This document shows positions 11,847 to 22,348 of a stretch of DNA of 64,000 bases, in pieces. The number at the start of each line of letters is the position of its first letter. The first letter of the stretch is position 1. This stretch comes from Clarireedia homoeocarpa (lineage: Eukaryota > Ascomycota > Leotiomycetes > Helotiales > Rutstroemiaceae). The position numbers were made by a program, and so were the translations under genes. The notes under the pieces were generated by a model, which saw only the letters and a program-made list of their open reading frames with translations, was not told the DNA's origin and ran no database searches. The stretch covers positions 208,542 to 272,541 of the forward strand of contig LNKV01000018.1 of the NCBI GenBank assembly GCA_001465935.1, written 5' to 3'.

Positions 11847-12572
11847 ATTGTGGAAGTCTATTACAAATCAGCAAGGTCATGGATTTGCCGCGTGGCAGCA
11901 GCCTTGTAGTATGCAGTAAGAAGGCATAAGCTTTTACGTCCATAGACAGGCATGATAGTTACAGTTTGGCATTAGTCGCGTTCTTCTTAGATCCCTGCGT
12001 GTGATGTAAATTTTACTGGAGTGAGAATACTAACAATTTCGCATCTATCCTGAGACTGCAAGTCTGATTGCTTGGCACTACTGAATGAGCAAAGTATCTT
12101 ACTTTCTAATTCATTGGTGATATGCTGAATGGGATTGTGGGAGTATTTCATCCATGATATCCTGATATCTCCAAAGTAGTTTGAGTCCAACGAGTGATCC
12201 TAGCATAACAACCCCGTCTTTGAATGCTATTCCCGTAAGTTCCCGAGCATCTCGAAATGGCTGGTAAGAGCAATCTTTGGACATTTTTGTATCAATGTTT
12301 GAGAAAATTCTGCAGAGTGGTATTTAGCGGCGACCCACGGGTTGCGCATTGCCAATATTCCAATCATTTCTAATGAACTAATGCTAGCTCGAATCCATAT
12401 AAATGTCTAGAGCCACTCCAAGGGTGATTTCATGGCTCCTGGAAGGAAGATTATGGCCATAAGTTATGCTCTCAGAAATTCCGAAGTCAACAGCTTAATC
12501 CAAGTTGAATTTTGACAGCTTGCATTGCCTATTACTAGCTAGTAACGACAATATCAATAATCTAAGAACTTA
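11847..12572. other. Intergenic
   Basis: AT-rich, no recognisable gene, downstream of the broken P-loop kinase. Confidence 0.45.
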
Positions 12573-13305
12573 TTAAATCTCGGAACAGGATGGAGCTTGC
12601 ATCTTGATATTTTCCAGAATTTTCGTAGCCACTTCAACGACTTGCAGACCAGTAACATCGATTTCGAAGCCGTCAGAGGAATCAAGGCAGAAGAGCTCAC
12701 ACGGAGAGCGCAGATTCTTGAATGTGTCGAGGCGTATAAGTTTTGTTGTCTTGCTCTTAATATGTTCTAAGGTTGTCGTTCTCCGGAAGTTCTCATCAGG
12801 CTGACAAACAAGGTATATTAGCATAATCCGCGTCCACTTCTCTTTGCTACGGCCTTACAGTGCTACGCTTCTACCGAGCTCATTTGCCGACTGAACATCT
12901 AAGATTCTGTTTAGGTTAGTTCCAAAGGCTGCAAAGGACAAAAAGGTCTGCCAAGGAAATCTCACCTGCGAACACGATGATCTTCGAGCTCGTGATTGGA
13001 TTGAACACATATTCCATGGAAGCTGCTATTCTCTGAAGCCATCGATCGTTCTGGTAATTAGGACGGTCTCGTGATAATTTAGCTCCCGCAGAATCGATTA
13101 ACTGTTCGTTATCTGCAAGAATCATCTCCTCCTTGCTCAAAAGATCAGTCAGAATCTTAGCTACTGTGAGTTTTCCCAACCCGGAAAAAGCGTTCACCCA
13201 AAGCAGCGAGCTGGCCGCCATGGCTGTGCTCGAATGGTGGAGGCGGGTGCTGGTCAAAGGATCGACTGCGGCAGATGAAGAGATGAGGTTCGCCTCACTA
13301 GCCAT
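12573..13305 (-). pseudogene. Broken P-loop kinase-like gene (AAA_33/CPT-like)
   Basis: The N-terminal part from the ATG at 13305 reads LLWVNAFSGLGKLTVAKIL, with Walker A GLGKLT, then an ADNEQLID segment typical of small P-loop kinases related to chloramphenicol phosphotransferase. The 3' part reads IMLIYLVCQPDENFRR and ends FEIDVTGLQVVEVATKILEN, also family-like. Between them the frame is damaged. The piece carrying SANELGRSVAL continues in the downstream frame but is cut by a TAA at about 12856-12854. Joining it to the N-terminal piece needs either a 37-nt intron, too short for fungi, or a one-base frameshift; the natural-looking 59-nt intron leaves the frame wrong. CAA-to-TAA is a RIP-type change. 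A splice around the TAA would remove a core strand and shift frame. Best read as a recent pseudogene. Confidence 0.6.
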
Positions 13306-14322
13306 GTATTCGGTTTCCGCATCAGAAAATTGACCGGAAGCGGAAACAACCCACTTGTCTGGCTATAAAATTCAGCTACGGAATTGCCAAAGCTAAAGGA
13401 TCGGAAAAGAACGAGCAACCGAGGAGGTTTCGGGAGTGAAGCACTGCTCGTGCACCGGGAATGGAGCCGGACTGCGTCACAACGTCCAACCGAAATTCTT
13501 GTAAGTACTCACGCGCAGTGTGGAACCCGATGCTTCGCTTGAAAGAAGCATAGGGCCAGATGCTTATCTGGTGGTGAGACTAGGGGTTGATAGTAAGATC
13601 GTAATCTTACTAAGGACTACCACATCAGTGTTAAGCAGTGCAGCAGACACACTCCGTGTAGACGAACCGAGAAGAAAACAACGTAAAGATATTCCCCATG
13701 GCCCTCGATATCGCGACGATCCTGCTGTAAACACCATTCTTCCATCCAACAACCGCTGCTCCGGTACTCCGCTGCGGGTTTTTTCGAGCCTTAGCGCCGA
13801 AACGAATCTCACGTTGGAGCTCTCATGTCAGCAATCCATCCGCAGAATATTGCACCTGGGCGACTTCATGCATCTTTACAACCAGCTAAGCGACCAGATC
13901 AATCAAAGAAGCAAACCAGGGAAGCATGCTGCTGCTGTTGTGCTGTGCCGCCTTGTGCTGTGCCGCCTTTTGCTGTGCCGCCTTTTTGCTGTGGAATCTT
14001 GATGCATTGACTGCGAGATGTACGAAGAGAGTATCAGAAGATGACACATTGGATGATAGTAAGGTGTGACCCTTAGCCAATTGGCATATTTCCTGCCAAG
14101 CCTCGGGGTAAAGCATAAGACCGTGCATCTCATCCGGGGCCTTAGACTAACCTTTAAGGTTACCCTCCAAGTGTCCCGGCCCCATTCGACATTTAAGAAT
14201 TACATGAAAAAACACCATCGTCTATTGTTCCCAAAGAACTAATCATTGTGACAAGCGTAGCCTTCTTGAAACAGATTGTCTGGAATCTGGGAAGATTTCT
14301 GAGCTACGCACAACATCTAAAC
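13306..14322. other. Intergenic
   Basis: Holds a 160-codon open frame (13520-14002, +) without recognisable features. Its end is made by a GCTGTGCCGCC-type tandem repeat at about 13935-13985. Otherwise promoter sequence for the bZIP gene. Confidence 0.4.
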
Positions 14323-15350
14323 ATGGACTATCCATACTTCACTGCGCCGCAAAACTACTTTGCGATGGGTCTTCCTCCTACACCAGACCATGGGACCGGA
14401 TCAATATCAGATGAGTTCAACAACTCTCCTCCCGTTGGTCTACCTTATCTTCTGTTCATGTCTATGCACTGATTTTCGTAGCAGGAAATCTATGATCAAT
14501 TCCAACCATTTGGCGACCGCTCGAACCAATACAATACCCATCGCATCCCCAAACCAATAACCCCGCTTTCAAACCATAACTCATTAAGCACACATCACAA
14601 CTACAAGATACCTCTCGACGATGCAGAAGATGCGAACCGGAGGGGAAGCAACAGCGACGATGAAGACATGACACCTGCGCAATCCCGGCGCAAGGCACAG
14701 AACCGCGCAGCGTAAGCCCGAATATACCCCATTCCGTGTCATTGTCCGAGGTCGAACCGTAGACTCCGATTTAGGAAGCTGACAAACGACTTTCCAATAT
14801 TAAAGTGCTTTTAGACCGAATACTAATAGAGACTCAACACAGACAACGAGCCTTCCGTGAACGGAAAGAACGCCATGTCAAAGACCTCGAAGCCAAACTC
14901 GCCGCACTCGAGAAAAATACGGGCAGTTTAGCGGAGGAAAACGAACGCCTTAAACTACAACTCACCAAAACTGCAACCGAAAACGAGATTCTGAAAGCAA
15001 CATCGGGACAATCACATCACGGTGTACCAGATCCGACGCCGAGCGTTGGACCTATGAGTTACAGCCCTACGGACTTTTACAGTCAATTGTTACAACCCCA
15101 TACAAACAAGACACCAAGCCATCGAATTGTTACGAGTGAGGCGGGAGAGAGACTTCTTGCGGCCGGCGCGGCGTGGGATTTTATTATCACGCATCCGTTG
15201 TACCAAAGGGGTATGGTGGATGTAGGCGATGTGAGCGAGAGGTTGAAGGACCTAGCTAAGTGTGATGGGCAAGGACCCGTCTTTGAAGAACGAGCAATTT
15301 TGGATGCGATCGAGAAGAGTGTGGCCAGTGGCAATGATGAATTGCTGTAA
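14323..15350 (+). CDS. bZIP transcription factor, Yap/AP-1-like
   Basis: Nuclear DNA-binding regulator of the fungal Yap/AP-1-like group. Exons 14323-14433, 14485-14711 and 14843-15350 encode 281 aa. The basic region at about residues 103-125 contains NRAAQRAFRERKERH, formed across intron 2. It matches the Yap signature N-x-A-A-Q-x-x-F-R. A leucine zipper follows (LEAKLAALEKNTGSLAEENE). The N-terminus is short and polar (MDYPYFTAPQ, MGLPPTPDH). No C-terminal cysteine-rich domain like that of Yap1/Pap1 is visible, so redox control of that kind is not supported. The resemblance is closest to the small Fcr3-like bZIPs. Intron 1 must use an unusual GTTGGT donor; intron 2 has GTAAGC, TACTAAT and CAG. 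The start has few alternatives. Confidence 0.85.
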
Positions 15351-16018
15351 TTGGGGACAGGAGAGGGGACAGTGGCTGGAGTTGGAATTCGTCATGATGC
15401 TAAGGTATGGAATAGGAGGAGTTTAGGATGGTATGTTATGGAGCATATGGAAAAGGATGGTTATACGTTGTGCATTTTCGACCCAGAAACATATCAGGGA
15501 GTTCTTGAGCATGAAAATTCTTGACTAGGAAGATGAAACTTCTAGTTGCCCGTCGCTATTTTTCTTTGGTTCTTTTACATAATTTTACTCGGTCGATATT
15601 GAAAGGCATTCTCGAATTGTCCTGTCCATTTCTTTCCTCTGATTTTGTTCAGTGTGACGTAGCTCTCGTCTGCAAAAGTCACCACAATAGTCACTATGCT
15701 TGGTCGCAGCCTGCGTCTGTGCCTCTAGCCATATGTCATCGTGGGGTACCGCAACATAGCATTTCTCAAGAAGGACGAGAGTTATACCTCACACAATCTG
15801 ACCGTAGCCAAAATGGAAGCCCAAGGCAAGCCGCCCAATTATTTCTCTTCCCCAACCTGTTTCCATATATATATCTGATCTGGAGATCCAATTCCTTCCC
15901 TTCTTCCTGATTCTTCCGATTTTGGCACCACGACTGAATGCCAGACTTCTGACCCTACCCCTCTCATCCTCGCGTCTTTATACTCATCATCAGGAGATTT
16001 ATCCGTCGCTTTGTCTTC
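15351..16018. other. Intergenic
   Basis: 3' flank of the bZIP gene. No supported gene. Confidence 0.45.
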
Positions 16019-16312
16019 CTACACCTTCTCCATCTCCTGCACTTCTCCGGTCGTTTCCTCATACTCCGGCAAGCTTTCTGCTAGCGTAATGGCATCGTCG
16101 CCAGATTCCTCTAGAAACTTTTCTGATTCTGATTCTCCTCCACATCCGTCCTTCCGAGAAGCACTCATCAGCTTATTCTTTTCCTTCTCTGCAGCGAGCT
16201 CCCTGGTCAGGCGAATGATTTCATCGACTCAGTATTTGCATATTCGAAGGGCTGCAAGGTATATATACATTGAGAAGAGAGGAAACGCGAATAATACTAT
16301 AATTAGCTCCAT
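16019..16312 (-). pseudogene. Small membrane-anchored protein, interrupted by TGA
   Basis: From the ATG at 16312 the frame reads a hydrophobic segment (MELIIVLFAFPLFSMYIYLA) followed by LRICKY, an in-frame TGA, then VDEIIRLTRELAAEKEKNKL, an acidic tail and a TAG at 16021-16019. The tail continues in one frame for about 69 codons with a protein-like composition (helical, Glu-rich). I do not recognise the family. It may be a pseudogene with one nonsense change, or an intron I cannot place. Alternatively only chance openness. It lies on the same strand as the next hypothetical gene, which has the same layout of one membrane segment plus polar tail. Confidence 0.35.
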
Positions 16313-16968
16313 AGTAGTGAACAACGGATGGTTGTTGTTTGCGCATTGTTAGGTGATTTGATGGTAATTAGCGGCTGTCTCGGTGATGCTGGTGGTGGTG
16401 TTGAGGGAGCGGGATTGCAGGATTGTGTGCGTGAGATTGGCTAGTGAGGTGAGTGGTGCTATGGTTTTGGTGTGCAGAAGGGGATGAAGTTTTGTTGTTA
16501 GTAGAATATCGGAGTCATGGTAATAGGAATGAAGGTGGGAACAGAGTCGAATGGATATATAAATTCCATGTACGATATGATCGATGGAATGGCTGCTTAG
16601 ACAGCACGCTAACTCAAAACCAATATAATTCAAGTCGAGCTAGATACTTTCGTTCAATCCAGGCTTCTTGGTCAGCGGGTGAGCTCTGAATCGACCTCAT
16701 GATACCATGAGGTCATCAACGGGTGGAAGGAATGAGTTGGTGCAACGGAAATCGAAAATATAAGAGACGGTATGATATTAGAGAGGTTGAAGGAGGAGGC
16801 GAAAGGAAAGAGTTGATACACCCCCATCTTAAGTCTTTGTTCACTTTGCTTCGCGCAGAGCATCATTCTTCAACCTCCCTCGTTGACAACGTCTCATTGC
16901 TTGTGGACATATCAGAAGGTTTCGCATATCTATTGACATATTACGGCGCATGCGGTCTATTATGTGGT

Positions 16969-17833
16969 CTAACTTGTCTTCGCATCTGCATCATTTGGTC
17001 CACCAAACACGCCACACATCCAGGCCCGAAATCGTTTCCATAGGCCTGCCAGTTGCCATTTCGCTAATTTGGTAGCTCGGTTTGCTGTTAAAAGAGTGAG
17101 ATTCAGTTCATTCATGAAAAGACTCGAACCAACTGTAACAGTCACATGAAGACTTTCTCTACTGTCTGGACCTGCTCTAGCATCTAAGGCCTTCCATGTA
17201 TCCACTGCCCAACGCTGAAAAGTAATTAAATTTTGTCGCTTTGCCGATATTTCATATTAATACTCATCCATACAAGCCGTCTGCCTCGATAGCAACTCTC
17301 ACTTTCCTGCTATCTGCCGCTAAGCCATCGCGTTGTATGCTTCTGTATGTTTATTCACGTCACTATCTCCTTCTCAACCCTTATCCGAACTAGCAGTCCT
17401 CACATAATCTCCCCGAGATTCCATCTCCATCGTGACTCTCGCTTTCTCACGTGCAAACACCCCTTCTCCCCAAACACTTGAAACTTCCTTCCAATTCATC
17501 CGCTCAAACACCACATCCAACAAGTCATCAGTACCAACACTTCCCGTTTCAGCAACTCGAGTGCGATGTTCCGGAATATCGTAGGAGCCAGGCCCGATGC
17601 CTAGCAGCCAGAAGTTGGTAGTGTCTCCGTCTTCCGTATATTTGCTCTAATACTGCACCAATGTTGACACCGCAAAAAAGTATAAAATATGTGTAGCAAG
17701 AGAAGAACAATATCGTCGATAGCGAGACCATCCCATCGTATATCACTATGAGGCAGCTGACAGCGCATAGCGCCATGGCAAAATTGCAGAGCAAAAATCC
17801 TGTATGCGAGAAAAAGAAGACGGAAATAAGCAT
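16969..17833 (-). CDS. Hypothetical small membrane protein, three-exon model
   Basis: Family not recognised. Proposed exons: 17833-17747, 17646-17404, 17214-16969, giving 191 aa. Exon 1 encodes one hydrophobic segment (MLISVFFFSHTGFLLCNFAM onward). Exon 2 has strongly protein-like composition (TEDGDTTNFWLLGIGPGSYD, then DDLLDVVFERMNWKEV). It can splice at a phase-0 GTGAGG to exon 3, which starts after a TTTTCAG acceptor (RWAVDTWKALDARAGPDSRE) and ends AKTS. Without that splice exon 2 runs to a TGA at 17376-17374. Donor and acceptor phases agree at each joint, but the exon 1 donor (GTGATA) is weak and the 100-nt first intron itself could encode a second membrane span. Treat boundaries as provisional; exon 2 being coding is the most secure point. 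Confidence 0.42.
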
Positions 17834-18398
17834 TGCTTTGGGGGCGTTGTGAGGAGTCGACTGCGGGATTTGGTGGGATGGTGGGATGGATGTGCTTGTA
17901 AGTTGTGTATGGATGGTGTTAGATGTATAAGAACTGTGAAGTATCGTGTTCCCTCAGTATGGTTGAATTGCACAGGTGACAGTTGTATGTATATTGGGCA
18001 AGTAAGAGCGAAAAGTGGTTGGAATTTATGAATGAGAACGGATTTGACGTGAAACTTTCTTGGTTTGTTCTTGATTGTTGTAAAATTCTGTAAAATCTAG
18101 CAGAACTCCTTGAAATTCATAGGAAGAACAACAATGAAAATAGAAGCCACGATTCCCAGGAGAAGTAGAAGGCAATCTCCAGCTTAGATCAGTATGCGAT
18201 TGTGGTTTAGGGAGAGAATATGTTGCCTCGTGTCTATTTAGATCGGACAAACCTAGGTGCTAAGTAAAGTGACGTAAATGATGTGCAGGTATGCTAAAAT
18301 TTGTCGTTGCTGTTCATGACTTAACTTCTACCCAATTCTCGAACTACCATTTACAACCACCATTTCCCCCTTCTTCCCTCTGCCTCATTCTTGCCCCT
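17834..18398. other. Intergenic
   Basis: Between the hypothetical membrane protein and the 3' end of the GH28 gene. Nothing recognisable. Confidence 0.45.
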
Positions 18399-19912
18399 TT
18401 ATGAACAAGTAAACCCCTCCGTCCCTTCCACATTCTTACAGGTATAACCCGCCGCCGCCGTCCCATCATTCGCCTTAAGGGTCAAATTCTCCATTGTGAT
18501 ATTCTTGCATGGAGCTACAGCACTGCATGAGTAAGATGCGATTGGATTTGTCACGCTGCCAGTGATATTAATCATTTTGAGGTCGGAGATGGAAACTGTT
18601 GTTCGATTAGAACCAATTTATGATTAGAAAGGAGGAAAGAGTGACTTACATGCAGAAGATGAGCAGTTTCCTGAAGTCCCGGAAAACGTGGTGCATTGTG
18701 TGATTGAGAATGGTGGGCCACGGAGAGAATGGAACGTGAAGTTCGCGAATGTGATGTTTTTTGCATCTGCTTCTCCAGGTCACTCGTCAGCTGTGGTTAT
18801 CTCGTGAAAGAACTTGGGAAGCGGTTGACACTTCGCAGGCGCAGGATGATATGACACAGAAAATTCACTCACAGCCCAGCCCTCCACCTCCTCCATTTGG
18901 TGGATAACCCACCTGCTCTCCTGTCCAAGTCTTTACGTACCCTCCATGCAATGTCTTATAAAACGAGATATTCGTTGCAGTGACATTTTCGATCATCTCC
19001 CAAACCCCTTTGTACTGACCTATACTACCTATCGCCACACCCAAACCATTATAGAACGTAGAATTTGTGATAAGAATGTTGGTACTATTCGCTTTCAGAG
19101 AGATACTGTCATCGCCATTGACGACAGTCCATTTATCAAAATGAATGTTGTTACTGTAAATAGTATCTGCGCCGTCGGTATTGCGTGCGGGGCTACCGGA
19201 CGATGAGGTGCTGTTTACGTACATATTTTGAAGGAGAACGCCGTCAGATTTGAGAACGGTCATGGTCCTATTTCGCATTAGATCTCTGAACTACACTGAC
19301 GGTGAGTGGATCACATACCACATTTGACTTTGAACAAATCTGAGACCTCGAAATATGGAATTCGTGGTCTTGTATATAGCGAGTGCTTGTGGCCTGTTGG
19401 GATAATTCGAGATCCCTTTGACGAAATCATACCATGCTTGACCATTACCATCAAGTGTACCATAGCCAAATCCATCAACCTTAATGTTATCCCCCCCTAG
19501 ATACCATACGGTGCTTTGGTTCTGGTAGCCAAGTGGCATGGAGTTATTGAGCCAGTATGTGATGTTTTTAGACCACTGGAGATGTCAGCTCTTAGGGCAT
19601 TGAAGATATGGAAATCTTAGGTACCAGAAGTGTTCCGTAAATCTCAATATTACAATTAGATAGACCGGTTGTATTCATAATGCTGTTGATGGTATAGGTG
19701 TGATTTTGAAACACAATCGTACCATCCTTACCGCATTTCTTGAATGCACTTAGAATAGCAGGCGCATCATCTGAACCATTCAGACTTGGTGTAATGGTAC
19801 AAGTAGCTCTGGATACATGTATATTCGTTGCACTTGTGTTGGCGATAAACGAAAACATAATGATCAATTGTAAGGCATATGGCCAAAACATGATTCGAGA
19901 GAAACACTTCAT
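18399..19912 (-). CDS. Secreted GH28 pectinase (exo-polygalacturonase/rhamnogalacturonase type)
   Basis: Extracellular enzyme cleaving glycosidic bonds in pectin. Five exons: 19912-19625, 19575-19319, 19267-18873, 18766-18650, 18595-18399; all phases agree, 417 aa. A signal peptide is evident (MKCFSRIMFWPYALQLIIMF, small residues SATN after). I start at this Met rather than one 16 codons upstream because it begins the signal sequence directly. GH28 catalytic motifs are NTDGAD (211-216) and GDDSIS (233-238), carrying the three acidic residues, and a VKTW segment in the place of the substrate-binding RIK. The usual GHG histidine motif is replaced by GLG (256-258) in GLGVAIGS. Many N-glycosylation sequons (NST, NIT, NQS) are present. 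Exo-type is inferred from the sequence style. No clustered pectinase genes nearby. Confidence 0.9.
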
Positions 19913-20783
19913 ATCGAAATACTCGTACAGAGGTCGCGCTGACATTGACTTCCGATGCATGGTGTTACATGCAATAGTTGCCTCTCATATATATCTTCAT
20001 CTCGTCCCCAGATCTCTCCACAACCCCAGGTTAAAAATTGTGCGGGGTTACTGCATGAATGGAATAAGTTGCGATTAGATAGATCTTGGATAGCTCGTAC
20101 CCCAGATCTTCCTCCGCATCAATGTTTCTATCTCCAAAAGAGGCAGCTGAAACGCGCTCCATATGCATCCAAAATGACGGTAGAAAGTTCAGCGAAGGAA
20201 AATCTTCACTGTCACCGTTACGCGAGCTAGCAAATTCGGCGTCACTCGAGCCGATGGAAGCAGTGTGTATGGGGGGACGTCCCCGCTCGGCCGAATGCAG
20301 GAACAGAAATGATTGAATCTCTGTCGGTTTTTGAAGGGCCGGACGGCGACTGATGTCAATGTATACGTATTCCATGAAATTGTGGCTTTGTTATAGAAGA
20401 ATGGAGAGACATTAATCCGTGATGTCAACGGATTAAATACATGTATTGAAATGCCAAGAAGGATCGTCCTCTTTCGATGAAACGAATAGCGATAGGCTGA
20501 TTATCTTCGTAGAATGAAAGTCCGAACGGAACAATATGGCGCGTCCGTTTTGGTGTCACTCTCCTCTTCTCTGTCTTGGACAACGATGTTCGTTAAAATA
20601 AGCTCATGAGTCCTTGGGAAGCTAAGATTAATGGAGAGGTAGCACGTCGCCACTTAATATACCGAACATAGCGCAATCTACAACATGGCCCATCTTCAAT
20701 CAATAGTCCTTGTTCGACTTACTACTCTATGTTGAAATTGTGCACAATAATGTTACCTGAATATCAGAAACCGGTTAGGACAT
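19913..20783. other. Intergenic
   Basis: Promoter side of the GH28 gene and flank of the oxidoreductase remnant. No supported gene. Confidence 0.45.
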
Positions 20784-21325
20784 TCATTTCCCATCCTTAC
20801 TTTCAGCAATCATGTTCGCAGCCAGCTCCGCGATTCCATATAGCGACGCTTGCGGATGTCCTCCCAAAGGCGCCGGAAATATACTCGCATCTACCACTCT
20901 CAGTCCCCGAACCCGTTTAACGCGTAATTCCACATCTAGCACTGTCCCGAGTGCGCATGTTCCCGCGGCATGGAATTCCTACCGACCGGATCCGATCTTC
21001 AATTTCCTTGTCGCTGCTCTCCAATGTTAATAGTTCCAGTCCAGGCCCTGGAGCGACTTTCAATTCTACTACATTTCGTTTAGTGTTAGTGGATAAAAGA
21101 CATTGTAGTAATCGACGGGCTCCATGTACCAAGACTGCGCGGTCTGTTGATGTGGAGAAGTAGTTGCTTTCAATCAGTGGCGGGTCGTCGGGCGAAGCGG
21201 AAGCTAATCTAACGGATCCTCGAGATGTGGGCAAGGTGAGCATCACTGATGTACCGAGAAAACTACCATCAACAGGTATACCTGGTGCGAGCGGATTATA
21301 CAGTATCAGAGTCTCGACGTGAGTC
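20784..21325 (-). pseudogene. C-terminal fragment of a GMC oxidoreductase
   Basis: Carries only the last third of a glucose-methanol-choline flavin oxidoreductase. Upstream part reads VMLTLPTSRGSVRLASASPD and DPPLIESNYFSTSTDRAVLV. After a one-base frameshift near 20985 it continues FHAAGTCALGTVLD, RGLRVVDASIFP and GGHPQASLYGIAELAANMI, the conserved GMC C-terminal signature, ending in TGA at 20786-20784. The FAD-binding N-terminus is absent; the sequence turns into AT-rich DNA at about 21325. Two lesions (truncation, frameshift) mark it as a relic. It lies downstream of, and on the same strand as, an MFS transporter fragment. Confidence 0.75.
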
Positions 21326-21590
21326 CTCCCAATATATTTAATTCTATAATAAATCTAAACTACTATTTATTACTTCGAATAAGGCTTCTGCTTGATTATA
21401 TAAGCTAAATTTATCTTTCAGGTATATTGGAGATAGAGGTTTATAGTATTTTTAAATACAATTTCGTTCTATGTTTTTTAGGTAATATATCTTTTATTTC
21501 CTTCTTTGAATCGAAGATTCTCTAACAAAGTACAAGTTACCCTCACGGAATTCTGACACCCACTGTTGTCTAAGTTCTAGTTATTTCAAA
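21326..21590. other. AT-rich spacer between two gene fragments
   Basis: Strongly AT-rich, no coding frame. It separates the truncated ends of the MFS and GMC remnants, and may mark the scar of a deletion or a decayed mobile element. Confidence 0.4.
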
Positions 21591-22348
21591 TAGAGATGAT
21601 CTCAATCGGCGGAAGAGAATATTGATGGTGCGGCAATGTTCCGAGTACGATGCAATTATACCAGGAGGTAGGAAGATGAAAGCAGCAGTAATGGCGCCAA
21701 GTGGAAGATTAATGTAGAAACACCACCTCCAGGTTAGATGCTTGTTGTCGGTGAAGGCGCCTCCCATGAGAGGACCAGCAATCGATGCAAACCCGTACAT
21801 TCCGCCGACGAGTCCGATCAAAGTGGGTCGTTGATGAGATGGAACTGCAATGGCGATAAGATTATAGGCTCCGGTGCCAATACCACCAGTTCCAATTCCG
21901 GAGATGGCACGACCAATTATCAGTGCTGTCGAGTTCGGGGCGGCTCCTGCAATTACCGATCCCACCTCGAAGATCAACAGTGAGACAAGGTAGGTCCATT
22001 TGATGGAGCAGAAAGTGTAAACTTTGCCCCAGGTAAGTGGGAGAGCACAGAACTGGAGTATATAAGAACTGGCATACCATACGACGTCATCTAGTTCGTG
22101 GAATTGATCGGTGATTTTGGGGATTGCAGTTGAGAGGATAGTGTTGTCGAGACCCACACAGAACAGTCCGAGGTTTATATACTGAAAACTACGAGGACAA
22201 GTTTGATACCTTTAGGGTATTCAGGCTCTGTAGAATCAGATGCTGTAAGTTCGAACTGTGCAGCATCTTTAACGAACTCTTTTTCGCCGGTTGGTTTGAG
22301 GATTTCCGTTTCATAATTGCCGTTGTTGGTCTCGGCTCCTTCCTGCAT
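21591..22348 (-). pseudogene. N-terminal half of an MFS drug-efflux-type transporter
   Basis: From the ATG at 22348 the polar N-terminus (MQEGAETNNGNYETEILKPT) leads to GIKLVLVV, where a one-base frameshift at about 22180 is needed to reach INLGLFCVGLDNTILSTAIP, the first membrane span and DNTI motif of 14-spanner (DHA2-like) MFS exporters. Spans 2-6 follow, with GRAISGIGTGG and the WRWCFYINLPLGAITAAF motif. After about span 6 the protein-like sequence stops (around 21665) and the frame runs into unrelated codons. The second half is missing. Related intact proteins export toxins or drugs. Frameshift plus truncation indicate a pseudogene. Confidence 0.72.

Noticed and set aside
12785..12854. 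Possible intron removing the TAA in the P-loop kinase relic
   Set aside because: GTAAGG and a CAG acceptor are present, but splicing would delete a core strand (IMLIYLVC) and leave the wrong frame.
13520..14002. 160-codon open frame
   Set aside because: No family features, and its end is a simple tandem repeat translated as repeated LCRL. No splice or conservation argument supports it.
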